Shown here: in pieces, positions 47,744-59,200 of the stretch
Layout: the number at the start of each line of letters is the position of its first letter
Position numbering within the stretch: the stretch's first letter is position 1
Assembly: GCF_020283565.1 (NCBI RefSeq)
Contig: NC_060059.1
Span: 31,794,838 to 31,858,837, forward strand
Reading direction: 5' to 3'
Source: Trifolium pratense
Taxonomy: Eukaryota; Streptophyta; Magnoliopsida; Fabales; Fabaceae
Length of the DNA stretch: 64,000 nt
Translations under genes and position numbers: made by a program
The notes under the pieces: model-generated
Databases searched by the model: none
Told to the model about the DNA's origin: nothing
The model's input: only the letters and a program-made list of their open reading frames with translations

Positions 47744-48412
47744 ATGAAGCCCCGATACGTGACACGATACGACACCGATACGGCGATACGGTAAAATTTT
47801 CAAAATTCTCGATACGGTCGCGATACGTTATTTAAAAATTAAATTTAAAATTAAATATATATAAATGCACAATATACAAACATAATTAAAATCGATAATG
47901 ATAAAAAATTAACATTCAAATTACTCAAATTGAGCAAACAAGTAACAATTACGTACCTTAAGTTAAGTACTATCCAAAAAGATGAGTGAGATGGGTAACT
48001 CAACTGGTTAATTAGTTGACTAAGAGTTAAGAAGTTAGAGATCCAGGGTTCAAGTCCTAACAAGGAGAATAACTAACATAACAATATAATATACTAACAA
48101 TTTGCTTATAAAAAAAAATGTACTACCCAAAGACATAGTTGGTAACATCATATTCTAACATTCAATACTTAAGAGAAAACACGAATTGTATCGGTCTCCT
48201 TTCCTACATTTTCATAATCAAAGAGCATTAATTGTCCGATACTTTTTCGATACGTGTATCGGAGAAGTATCCGACACGTATCGGTTATATTTTTTTAAAA
48301 AAAATAATATTAATTTCCGATACTTTTCCGATACGTGTATCGGAGAGTATCAGACGAGTATCGGTATCCAGTACGTATCAGACACGATACTTCCTCATTT
48401 TTGGAGTATTGG
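47744..48412. mobile_element. TIR element with GATACG subterminal repeats, interrupted by a SINE
   Basis: Both ends are dense in CGATACG and its inverted form CGTATCG. The left end is CCCGATACGTGACACGATAC and the right end has GTATCAGACACGATAC. The interior is AT-rich and non-coding and carries a nested SINE. Many short subterminal repeats around inverted ends are typical of hAT-like non-autonomous elements; the class is inferred. No target duplication was defined. Confidence 0.55.
47983..48118 (+). mobile_element. tRNA-derived SINE nested in the GATACG element
   Basis: Contains an A box (GGTAACTCAACTGGTTAA) and a B box (GGGTTCAAGTCCT), then a tail ending in A. It is flanked by the imperfect direct repeat GTACTATCCAAA (47967-47978) and GTACTACCCAAA. 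This is not a tRNA gene: there is no acceptor-stem pairing and the spacing is that of a SINE. Confidence 0.75.
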
Positions 48413-48483
48413 AACTTAGTAATTAGGTGGATAATAATAAAATAATGTAATTAAATTCACATTATATCAATATCACATCATTA

Positions 48484-48830
48484 AATATGTTTTTTGTTTC
48501 TATAGTTTTTTATAATTTTTATTTTAGTTCCTGGAGATTTTTTCCATACATTTTAGTTCCTGAAGTTTTTTCAGTCGATGTTTTTAGTCCTACTTTTCAC
48601 TCAAGTCGTGTATACTTTCACATTTTTGAATAATTTTTTTAATTCTTGTTTATAATATTATAAGAACATCTCCGATAAAAAATTAGATTTTTTTTATCAT
48701 AAGATGAATTATTTATGAAAAGTATGACTAAAAACATTGATCGAAAAAACTTCAAGAACTAAAAAGTGTGAAGAACTAAAATGAAAATTCTATGAAACTA
48801 TAATGAACAAAAACATATTTAACCGATTAA
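48484..48830. mobile_element. MITE with long TIRs upstream of nucleosidase copy 2
   Basis: The left arm (AAATATGTTTTTTGTTTCTA, TTTATTTTAGTTCCT, GATGTTTTTAGTC) is repeated inverted in the right arm (GACTAAAAACATTGATC, AGAACTAAAATGA, GAACAAAAACATATTT). Each arm is about 120 bp and the middle is short and AT-rich. Long TIRs without coding sequence suggest a Mutator-like MITE; no 9-bp duplication was confirmed. It lies about 370 bp before the copy 2 start codon. Confidence 0.75.
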
Positions 48831-49194
48831 ACTATGAAAAGTCTAAAAAAAAGTCACTTTTAACATAAAACTTTTGTCAAAAAAAACATAAAAACTTTCT
48901 ATTTTACATTTGTTAAAAAATGCCCCTACCATGACCCATTAACAAATAAAACAATAACAATATAGCAATGAATCAATCATTCATAGTATACCCGCTAAAA
49001 GAAGAACAACCTTTTTTGTGGATAAAAAGTGTATATATATATATAGATATATATATATGCGGCAATCATTCCAAAAAGCAAGCGCATAGATAAACTCATA
49101 CTAAATCACATCATTATTATTATAAAGTAAAAAGTGTTCCCTCTGTACTTTCATTCAGGGAATAACATCACAAAAATCATCATCAATCACAAAC

Positions 49195-52100
49195 ATGGCC
49201 ACCGAACCAAAGAAGATCATAATTGATACCGACCCTGGAATCGGTAAATATTTATTTTTCAATAGATTTGCAATTCATTTTACTCTGATTGTAATTATTT
49301 TTTGTTTTTTTTAAGATGATGCTATGGCTATATTCGTTGCTCTAAGATCACCAGAGATTGAAGTTATTGGACTTACAACTATCTATGGAAATGTTTACAC
49401 TACTCTTGCTACTAGAAATGCTTTGCATTTGGTAATGTTTTTATGTGATTTGATGGATTTGTTTTTGTTTTTTTATTGATGAAATTGAGTTTTTGATACT
49501 AAATTTTCATTTTTTTTGTAGTTGGAGGTTGCTGAAAGAACTGATATACCAGTTGCTGAAGGATCTCATGTTACATTAACTGTAAGTTTATAAGAATCCA
49601 TATCTCTACTTTGATCATAGCTGTGTGGAACTAATCTATGAAACACAGACACAGACACCAGACATGATACTGACACTGGCACGTCCACACCGACAATAAC
49701 TTGAGAAAATGACATAATTCAATGGAATCACGTGAGTCCGACACCGGGACACACTTAATCCAAAGAGTGTTCATGCTTCGTAGATATTAATAGTGTAATT
49801 TGAATCATCCGATCTAAAATCAATGGTCAAGATCCGTAATTGTGTATAACTGTGTTATTCTACAACTTTTAGATCAAAGATGTGTCTGGTGTCTGACGAT
49901 ACTGTCATATGTGGTTACATTCAATCATTCTATTTTTTAATTCTTCTACCAGTGTCGATGTGTCATTGTTGTATCTGGTGTTTGTGTGGCTGTGTCAGCC
50001 TGTAAAGGCTGCAGCCACAATTGACAGCGACTCAACAATATCAAAGATCTGCGAGTGACTATCGCAATTTAAATCTTTGACCTTGATTATATTGCTGACA
50101 TTGATTTGTTTTCCAATATCCACAATGACTATTATCTTCTATTATTGTCCATTTTATTTACCTAATTTCAACTTCTTTTTTGGTAACTTCTATAAATGTC
50201 ATATGAATGTTAGTCTATGTGATCTTTAAGTGGAATACACTCTCTAAATAATTGAAATTCAAATGGGTCCCACTAAATCATGTAGGCCCCGCATAAATTT
50301 AGTGGGGCCGTTTATGCTATTTGTAGTACATATTCTGCACACTTGAAATTTTCAGAGAGGCACCCATTCATATAATCTCATAACATCATCATGCATGTTA
50401 TCTTTGCCTCCCTTAAATCAACCTAAATGGTTCAAAGTTTTGACACTTTTTAAAGTTGGAAAACATAATTTAAACTGTATTTTCTGCACATAGAAATCTG
50501 TGTATTCCTTTCAAATGGATTGTAGTTAGTCACCTCACTGATAAGGTCACTTAGAAATTGCAGTATGAAATTAGTATATCTGCAGTATATCGTGGTATTG
50601 GACTCGACTAATTATCATAATTGATGTCTCTTTTGCAGAAAGGAACAAAACTTCGCATTGCAGATTTTGTCCATGGTGCAGATGGACTTGGCAACCAAAA
50701 TTTTCCACCACCAAATGGGAAACCCATTGAAGAATCAGCTGTTGATTTTTTGGTTAACCAAGCAAAAGCTAACCCTGGAAAAATCACCGTGGTCGCATTG
50801 GGTCCTCTTACAAATATTGCTTTGGTATGATATCTGTGCAATTTCCAATGTCATTTCGTCATTACTCTACATACTTTGTTTCACTACAAGATTATTTTGG
50901 CAGGCTGTACAAATGGACCCGGATTTCGCTAAGAACATTGGGCAGATTGTTCTTCTTGGTGGATCTTTTGCAGTAAATGGCAATGTGAACCCAGCTGCTG
51001 AAGCAAATGTAAGTATTTCCGTTTTGTATTCAAATTCTTTGTATAACATCCATAAAATATTATATCATTCACTATTTGATCTATCTAAATCTTCATTTGT
51101 TATGATTCTAGATATTTGGTGATCCAGATGCTGCAGATGTTGTATTCACAAGTGGCGCAGATGTACTTGCAGTGGGAATAAACGTTACTCACCAAGTCAT
51201 GTTGTCAGGTACCCCTTTCCCAAATTTCCTATGCACTCATTTTTTTAGGATTTCGGCATCATGTTCCAGCAATATTTTATGTCACTAATCATGTTCAGCT
51301 CAACATATTTCATTAAATGTCTCTCTAACCAAACTAATGTTCTCTGAAAACCTTTTATTGATGGAATTTGGAAATACTGTGGTAGATAACGTAATTCATT
51401 TACTGTCTACCATATGCTGAAACTTTTTATTGATGGGAACTTGACATCACTCAAATGCTATGAACATACTGCTATTTTAATTATGGTTCATGACTTCATG
51501 TCACTTGTCATGTTCTGCAACATTTGTTTTGATTTACCCTATCCCAAAAACAAAATGACCAGGTTCTGATCGAGAAAAGTTGGCAAGTTCAAAAGGAAAA
51601 TTTGCTCAATACTTGACCGGAATCTTAGAGGTGTATTTCTCTTACCATTCTGACGCATACAACACCAATGGTATGTCTTCATACTGCATCAAAGAAATGG
51701 GAGAGACCTAATCATCTGAATTATTAATTAGTCTGTTTTTTTTATACAGGAGTTTACCTTCACGACCCAACAGCATTACTTGCAGCCGTTGATCCTTCAC
51801 TTGTAACATGCACAGAGGGTGCTGTTAGAGTCCAAACCAGTGGCATTACAAGGGGACTTACAATACTCTACAATAAACAGAAAAGGTATAAACCACTAGC
51901 AGTTTATATAAACCACTAGAAATTTATCTATATTCATATGAATCTTCATGCCCATTTCATAGCAGTTTTCTATCATTTCATACTACATGATGAAGGACTT
52001 AGACACCCCCTATAACCAAGTCCATATCATAACACTACTATGGAGGTCCGGCTTCCAAGTAGATGCACTCTGCGTCTACGACACTTCACTCGACCTTTTT

Positions 52101-53179
52101 CATTTAGTTCCACCATAGTTATCCGTTTCTTAGAGACCGACAACCGACTCTGATACCATTTGGCAAGCAGCACTCAAGCACTTGGGAAACTCTCCATTGA
52201 AAACTAGTTAAGGGGTAAGAACTAAGCCAAACTAAGAATCTCATGCTATTCGATGTGAGACTTGGGTATTCCATTATATTCAAGTCCTTGTCACACTTCT
52301 GGTTGTCCATTTTGCTATGGATTTTGGATGTCAGTACCCTAGTGTTGGTTGGTGGGTTAGTATTTTCATATATCCTCTACAATTGGGTAGATGGGTTATG
52401 GTCGGATTGGTGGCTTGTACCTCCGTATTGGGATTGGTTCAGTTTTTGGCTCCAGATGTTGCGTTTCACCCATAACCTCAGTGTTTCCCACACCGAGTTG
52501 GGGTAGCACCTTATTGTAGAGTTAGGAGAGTTAGAAAGTGTTCTCTTGGATGTGCATAAAAACTAGACAAGATAGGATAGAAATGATAACATTAGACAAA
52601 GAGTTGGGGTAGCACCTTATTGTAGAGTTAGGAGAGTAGATCAGATAAAGAATAGTTCAGTCTCTAGAATTAGTGGAACACCTTGAAAAACTGTAGGAGA
52701 AACTAATAAGAAAATCTTTGAGGTCAATGGTTTGGCTAGAGATATGATTTATGGTAGAATGATATGACGTCATTTGATCCTTGTAGTTGACTCCACCTGG
52801 TGTTATAAGGTTTGGTTGTTGGTGTTGTCATGTAACGATAAAATCTCTGAAAAACTAATGTGTTGACATACTATAGATTTGGAGAACCCAATTAGATGGT
52901 TTGCTCTCTATTTTAACCGTTTTCAACATTAGTAAAGGGGTTGAACAAAAACCTCTTTGTAATGATCTCTTTGTCTTCATCTTGTATTGTAAATTTTATC
53001 AACTTTATCTTTGTGTTACCTTTAATATACGCCACCTCATTTATATCTTTTTTTTCTGTTTGTAATAAACCAGGTTTGCAGAAACCACTGAATGGTCTAA
53101 TATGCCATCGGTAAAAGTAGCTGTGACAGTTGATGCTCCTAGAGTTGTGAAATTGGTCATGGATCGTCTTTTGTCTTGA
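49195..53179 (+). CDS. URH1-like: Uridine nucleosidase (nucleoside hydrolase), tandem copy 2
   Basis: Nine exons: 49195-49243, 49316-49431, 49522-49581, 50639-50824, 50904-51008, 51112-51208, 51563-51670, 51750-51885, 53074-53179. Every exon has exactly the length of its partner in copy 1 and the product is again 320 residues. The motif DTDPGIDDAMA and LHDPTALLA (H245, D246) are intact, as is KRF near the last intron (lost in copy 1). By eye the two proteins agree at roughly nine in ten positions, with most changes in the exon 4 start (KGTKLRIAD against KEPKLGVTD) and the C-terminus. Introns 3 (1,057 bp) and 8 (1,188 bp) are much longer than in copy 1 because of separate insertions. Role as for copy 1. 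Confidence 0.92.
49625..50010. repeat. Repeat-like block in intron 3 of nucleosidase copy 2
   Basis: The start (GAAACACAGACACAGACACC) and the end (TGTCGATGTGTCATT, GTTTGTGTGGCTGTGTC) are rich in ACAC/TGTG words in opposite orientation, as if they were inverted ends of a non-autonomous TIR element. A similar arrangement appears at 61230-61425. The ends were not precisely defined. Confidence 0.45.
52148..52295 (-). mobile_element. LTR plus primer-binding site of a small LTR element in intron 8 of copy 2
   Basis: On the minus strand an LTR-like block of 135 bp runs from TGTGACAAGGACTTG (52295) to GCTTGCCA (52161). It is followed two bases later by TGGTATCAGAG (52158-52148), a tRNA-Met primer-binding site. 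Only one LTR was found; the internal sequence probably continues to about 51990. Copy 1 lacks it, so it inserted after the gene duplication. Confidence 0.7.
52500..52830 (+). pseudogene. RTE-type LINE remnant in intron 8 of nucleosidase copy 2
   Basis: Matches the remnant in copy 1 intron 8: shared words GATAACATTAGACAAA, GGTAGCACCTTATT, GTTAGGAGAGTAGATCAG and AGGTCAATGGTT. The order is partly scrambled, with GGTAGCACCTTATTGTAGAG present twice (52503 and 52610). Copy 2 keeps slightly more of the 3-prime end, as traces of ...HPDPTWC-like coding near 52780. Confidence 0.7.
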
Positions 53180-56100
53180 AGTATCTGTGAACTCATTTGA
53201 TTAGAATTATTGATTATTGTCCACCTATTTGTATCTGGTTTCAATGTTTTAAGAAGATTTATGCTCATTTCAAAGCTGTTTTGTTCATTCTTCGTGCTAT
53301 AATTGTGTTTTAGATCTCTTGAGCATTACTTTTTACTTTACATTTTATTCAGGTTTGAAAGTAAGTTATCATTCTTATTCCAATTATTATACATTGAGTA
53401 GCATCCTTGTTATATTTTATTTTGGAGTGCAAATTACTAAAAGGTAAAAATAAAACCTTGTTATATGTCCTGTTGACTTATAACATAAGATTGCATAATA
53501 TCTTGATATTATGTTCTGCAGAAGATCTTATGCAGAAGTCAATGCATCTTTTTTTTTTTTTTGAAGAAGAGAAGTCAATGCATCTTAGCTACACCTTTAA
53601 TTCCCTTGGCTATGAATCACAAGTTGATTATTGGAACCAGATGAAGACATGTATGTATTAAGATCATCTTATCACCTAGCTATGACCAATTTAGTTGATA
53701 GTGAACATCTCAAAGCTAGTGGAAACTGGATGATCATTTGGCAGCTCGCAGATCAGTCACACCACACGTAAAATAATTTATATGGAGAGTATCATAACAT
53801 ATGAAAAATATCTTCAATCTTGTGCAAAACACGAACTATGCTTTATTATGCTACAACACCTGGAATCTACAAACTGATATCACTGATAAGTGTTTGATAT
53901 ATGACCCTTTGGGAATTTGGTTTCACAGGAGTCTCAAATTGTGGGATGGCTGTTCCGTCGACTATATGAAGGTACATCAAAACTCTGCTCTTTCTCAATG
54001 ACTGGCAAATGCAAGGATAAGGAGTCTTCTTAGCATACAACATTGTTACACACTAATCATGACTCTAATTGGCTAGCTCCGCCTTTTTGTTTTGCAAAGA
54101 GTTGATGCTGATTTCTTGACAACATATAATTGCACGAATTTTGGTATGTGTGCAAGCGCCGAAACAAACATTTTCCTCTTAGTTAGAACCATGTATATCC
54201 CTCAAACCCTCAGTGATGCTAAAGGAGAAGCCATGGGATTGCTTTAGTAACTCCATATGTTTGTGATCTTTTCCGGGAAAGAGTAAATCTTGAGATGGAT
54301 TGCAAATTAACTGTCATTTATATACATAAAGTCCCCACATCTGTTAATTACTTTCTACTGTTACAAATGGCTTTTGCAACTGTCATAACTCTTTTTACTT
54401 TTCTTCTTCTTCAACCTCTGTAACCAAACTAAATGTCATAAACCTCTTGAGATGGATTGCAAATTAATGTTGGTCTTTTTACTTTTCTTTTGCAACTGTC
54501 ATAAACCTGTTAATTACTTTCCTTCTTCTTCTTCTGGACAATGAATTTGGGGTCATTGCTCTTCCCTCCTCTGTAGTTTAAATTACACCGGAAGATATCT
54601 TTCAGTAATGTATTTCCCATGTGTGAGCAATGCAGGGGGAGACGAGCAATCACCTGAACTTAGAGCTATTTAAGAAAGTGTGTATATTTAATTTCATTTT
54701 TTTCCAACCTTAGCATATGGTTTGTTAGGATACAAGCAAATCAAGATTGTATACATACATCAAATTTGATTATATACATCCGTCTTTCTCTTCTAAGATG
54801 TTTGGTAATTTTGAGTGGAACGGGATGAGATGCAAGGATGCAAATCATGGTAGTCTTGGGAGAATGCAATGTTATTCAAGATCCCAAGTATGTAACTTAG
54901 CTAGCAAGTTAAGGGACACCAAATCAATTTTAAGTAGAAAGACTAAGGTTTGAGCTTTGAAAATTTGTGTAACCACACTAGATAAGACAATGATGAGGTA
55001 ATCTTACTTAATCTTACTTAAATTGAAAGCAAGTCTGATAAACATGAATTAGATTTTCTCACAAAAAGTCAAATAGATGTTAATCCTTGCAACAAGAAAT
55101 AACAACTTTGAGAGAAGAAAATGAGAAACTTAAAAGCCTTCAATGAAGAATCTACAAAAACACTTCAAGGACCAGAGGAATCTTATTTTAACGCATCTGA
55201 AGATGAAAGAGATATCTCAAGGAAACAAAATGATGGTCATCTTCCACAGCCTTCAAAGTTACAAAGACAAATGAGATTTTGAAAAATGAGATTGAAGAAC
55301 TTAAAAATTCTTCACTGCTTTGTCAAAGCCACATAAACTTTTCAAGACATTGTCGGATCACAATCTAGAAGGCTGAGAAAGCTGGTGTCGGTTGGTTCAT
55401 AACTGAACCATAAAGCATGTCTTTCCAACTCTTCTCCCACTTTCGTTGTCTCACAAGAGTTGAAGTTCAATTAAGAACTTGAACAGATTACAGTGTTTCC
55501 CAAAGCTTTCAAAATGTCCACAAGGCGTAATTCAAGTGATTAAATTGTAACAATCAAAGTTCGACAAATACAAGGTCTAAGATTTAAATTCCAACTATAC
55601 TAAAATAAAATAATAAAACTTATTGAGACTACATTCTTGTCAGAAGATAAATTCTTTGTAATGTCAAACAGATTTTCTTAACAATGAGGAGCGCGAAGCA
55701 GTGCTATCAGAGAACACCAATGAATGATTTATCAGCACACAATGTCAGTGTTCTTTGAATTCACCTGAGCTGGAACAGGACTACTACATATTGCCTATAT
55801 GCTAAATTAGTTTAATCTACAGAAATCTGTTTGTAACATTACAATCCTACAAATCTCATTTGAAAAACATGTAAAAGAATGGAGCTGAAACTAAACCCCA
55901 CTTGCAGTTGAAAAACATGTATCCTCCTGAGGTGAGATTAGGTATTTTGGTTACAAACAGTGCAGGTGAAAAGTGCCACTTGCGTATAACGAACTTGCGT
56001 ATATCACTTGGTACTTTATCATTTTTAGTCGTGGGGACTAAGGAATACACTTTTCAATATTGTATTGAACATTATACAAAGGATTGCAAAACTAGAATGT

Positions 56101-56267
56101 TCAATATTTGGTGGAAGCAGACAAAGAATACTATAACAAAAACAGGGTTCACCTAAGAAAAACCAATGCATTTGAATCTCCATGATACATGACTAACACT
56201 GTCCAATCATAATAGTAAGTCATTTACTGCATAATTTTACAATAAATTCTGTCAAATCTTCGCCAAA
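53180..56267. other. Intergenic DNA between nucleosidase copy 2 and the phosphatase gene
   Basis: No supportable gene. The stretch 55090-55330 has short Lys/Glu-rich coding-like pieces on the plus strand (LREENEKLKSL) broken by stops, perhaps from a gag-like or coiled-coil pseudogene. 54935-54985 is a copy of the repeat at 43356. The 3-prime UTR of the phosphatase gene probably occupies about 56000-56267. Confidence 0.4.
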
Positions 56268-59200
56268 TTATAAGAAATATGGAACACCTGTCCTTGGCCC
56301 TCTCATCTGATTATTCTCCTCTGTTTCAGTGAAAAACTTGACTTCTCTCTCCTGTTACAAGAAAATATGCAAGGGTCAATAACCAAAATGCTGGTAACAT
56401 GTAAGCGTGATCACAGTCATCAAAATCCACAAGCATAAATTATTTCTAAAGACTTCCATCACACCAAGAAATGTTGCAACACTCAAGGGTGCATGTTAAA
56501 GGCAGTAACTTTCGTTAGGCCTGAAAGTGAATTATGTAAATTTACCACCTTAATATCAAATTAAATAAATAGTGGGGATACATGATTTGAAGAGAGAATT
56601 CAATGGACGAATTCAGCATAATTGCCGCCTTAATGGCATGTAAAAGCCATAGGCCAACTATCACTAACATCAAAAGTTTTATAATAAGTGAGTGTATTTG
56701 TTAACTACTTCCATTTTATGAAGTGGCTTAAGTATTGGCTTGAACCAAAATACAGCACAACTCAAAAAGCAGTTGTGCAAACCTAACATAGATACCCCTA
56801 GTAGTGAAGGAGCTATATAAGTTAAGAAGACTGCAAATGTAAGCATTTATAGAATAGAATTCGATGCCAAAAATAAAAACCAAATTATAATAATGTTCAT
56901 GTCAAAATACTACTTGCAGAGAAAACCAAAATAAAGTGAATATTTTTATTTTTATAGTCAAAAGTTGTGTAAATAAATCAAGGGTCATTATATGGCATCA
57001 CAATTACTCAGTCTCGTATGAAAAAAAAAGTGTTCATGTTGCTTCCATATATCTTCGAAATTTTCACACATAAGACATGATCTCCTCTGCTTCAATTTCT
57101 GCATCAAGTCTCCAAAATCTGCAACACATTTGCTGCCCAGTATTTCTGTTCAGTTTTCAGGTCAGATTAATTCCTGTTTGATCTTTGATCTATCCTGCCA
57201 GCTGCCGCATACATTATTGTCTCAACACCCCATTTCTGCCATTACCTTTAGAAGGCTGCATCCCCATCTTGCCCAGGGAGTGCTCAGAGATGGCTTTCCA
57301 AGGTCTCTGTTGCCTAACCTTGTTGGTGTTTTACCATTCAATTGCCCAAAACATCCTACTATATCAGGCATCTCTGTTCCACTCAGAATTAGGAAAATCT
57401 GATCACTGGGAAACCAGAAGCTCTTAGCCGAAAACCTTCCCATGCATTGACATTGACTGATCGCATCCTACTTTATTTTCTAGTGTCCTAAACACCTTTT
57501 TTAACATCTTGGGTAACCAGTTCTTCATCCTTACATGATTTTTATTCGGTCAACTGGTTCCGTGATTGATGCACAGGGAAAGTATTTTCAGGGAGATAAG
57601 GGGGAAGAAAGGATGACGAAGAGGAGGGCCGGGAAAGAGTTATCAGGAAAAAAATGGAAGTTTCTACTTTGGTGGGGCAAAAAGTCATTCCATATGATTA
57701 CATACAAATTAGGATTTGTTACCTACTTTTAAGATTAAACATAGAACAAGCATATAGTCCAATCCTACATTTTTCAGCAAATCAAACACACTAGGTCTGT
57801 TAATTTGTAGTTTAGCATAAAAAATTAGTATGTTTTATATGTATTATAATTTATAATTTAGATCACAAGTAGTCATAGCTCATTAGTGTTCTGCAATCAA
57901 TTTTCCACACATTCCCTCTACATTTCATTTCTTTCCTTTTCCATCTAATCCCTAAAATTCAATAGCATCTACAAGAAAATGTAACTCCTATCTAAGTCTA
58001 TTGATATTTTAATACTGTTTCTTCATAATATTTTATTTATGTTTGTTCAAAGTTTAATGCCATGTTTAACTTGCCTATTTAATCAACACAAAAACCCGTG
58101 TGCAAGCACTAGCCCAAGGCCAAGAAAGTTGATTCATATTTCAGACTGATCTTACCAAGCAGCAGCTTGAGGGAAAAAAGAAGTAACCATTTATTCCCAT
58201 CTCGTTTTTTCTATAATGATCTCGCTTTCACCATCCAATTATAAAAGAAAATCCTATAACATTAAAGCCATCATTTTGAACCAAGAAGAGATAATGTGAA
58301 GCATCCAAATCGCTGATTACACCAGTTCTTGATAAATACTGGTATCAGTCATTCAAAACTACTTTCTTTGACACCCCATATGTGTCTGACATTATACATA
58401 CATCTGTTCCAACTGTATTGGACTTGCCAACTATCCCTCAAGAAGTCTTTCTTTTTGCTGAATAGCACCATTCAAATTTTAAGAATAAATGCCTCTTCTA
58501 CATTCCTACAACTACAGGAGTAATGAGACATGTAGTCTTGTGTCTCTTGATTTCTTTTATATGGTCATACGTAGAAGAAATACTATTGGATGCTATAAAG
58601 AAAAAACGGCATGAAGTAAAAAGTTCCTCCCATATGAGATATACAAAAAACAAAGGCACCACCACATACATCATGAGACCAAATGACAAAACAATCATGA
58701 TAGTCCTCAAAATATACTTCAAAATAAAAAAAGTGTCGGATGACTCACCATATTTTCATTGAAACTAAGAATAGAAGCTACATTTCCACAGCGGTAACAG
58801 TAATTAGGTGCAGACCATACCTGCAAATTTCAAAACGACCAATTAATAAAAAAATGAAACATCAAAGTCTTCTTCAATTTTTAAAAGATTCAGATACTTA
58901 CGGTTACAAGGCCTTTATCTTGGAACATGTACTTAAGGCCTTCTTGTACAAGTTGATGTGCTCGACAAACAAGATCAAGGTTGTTTATGTGATTGAACTG
59001 CACGAAAAGAATGTGTCTGTAAAATCCACACATAATGTTCAATTCAATAAGAAATTGACAATTCATTACATTACCTCAGATGTAACCCGGGATCCAAATA
59101 GCCAGCCTGCTCCACGTGGACTGACTGCCCATGTTTCAATATCTTCGGGATCACTCCACATTAGATCACAAAATGGCCCCTCATGAGGAATTTCACAGTT

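Noticed and set aside
48000..48070. Possible tRNA gene
   Set aside because: A- and B-box-like sequences are present, but no acceptor stem or anticodon arm can be formed, and a target duplication and A-tail show that it is a SINE.
28873..53179. Idea that the CSLD and nucleosidase genes form a metabolic cluster (UDP-glucose and uridine use)
   Set aside because: Although both touch uridine chemistry loosely, the pattern is explained by separate local duplications; plant neighbours are seldom functionally linked and nothing in the sequence supports co-regulation.
58740..59186. 148-codon plus-strand open frame
   Set aside because: It is the antisense shadow of phosphatase exons 7-9 and the introns between them; the minus-strand reading gives a complete known protein family.
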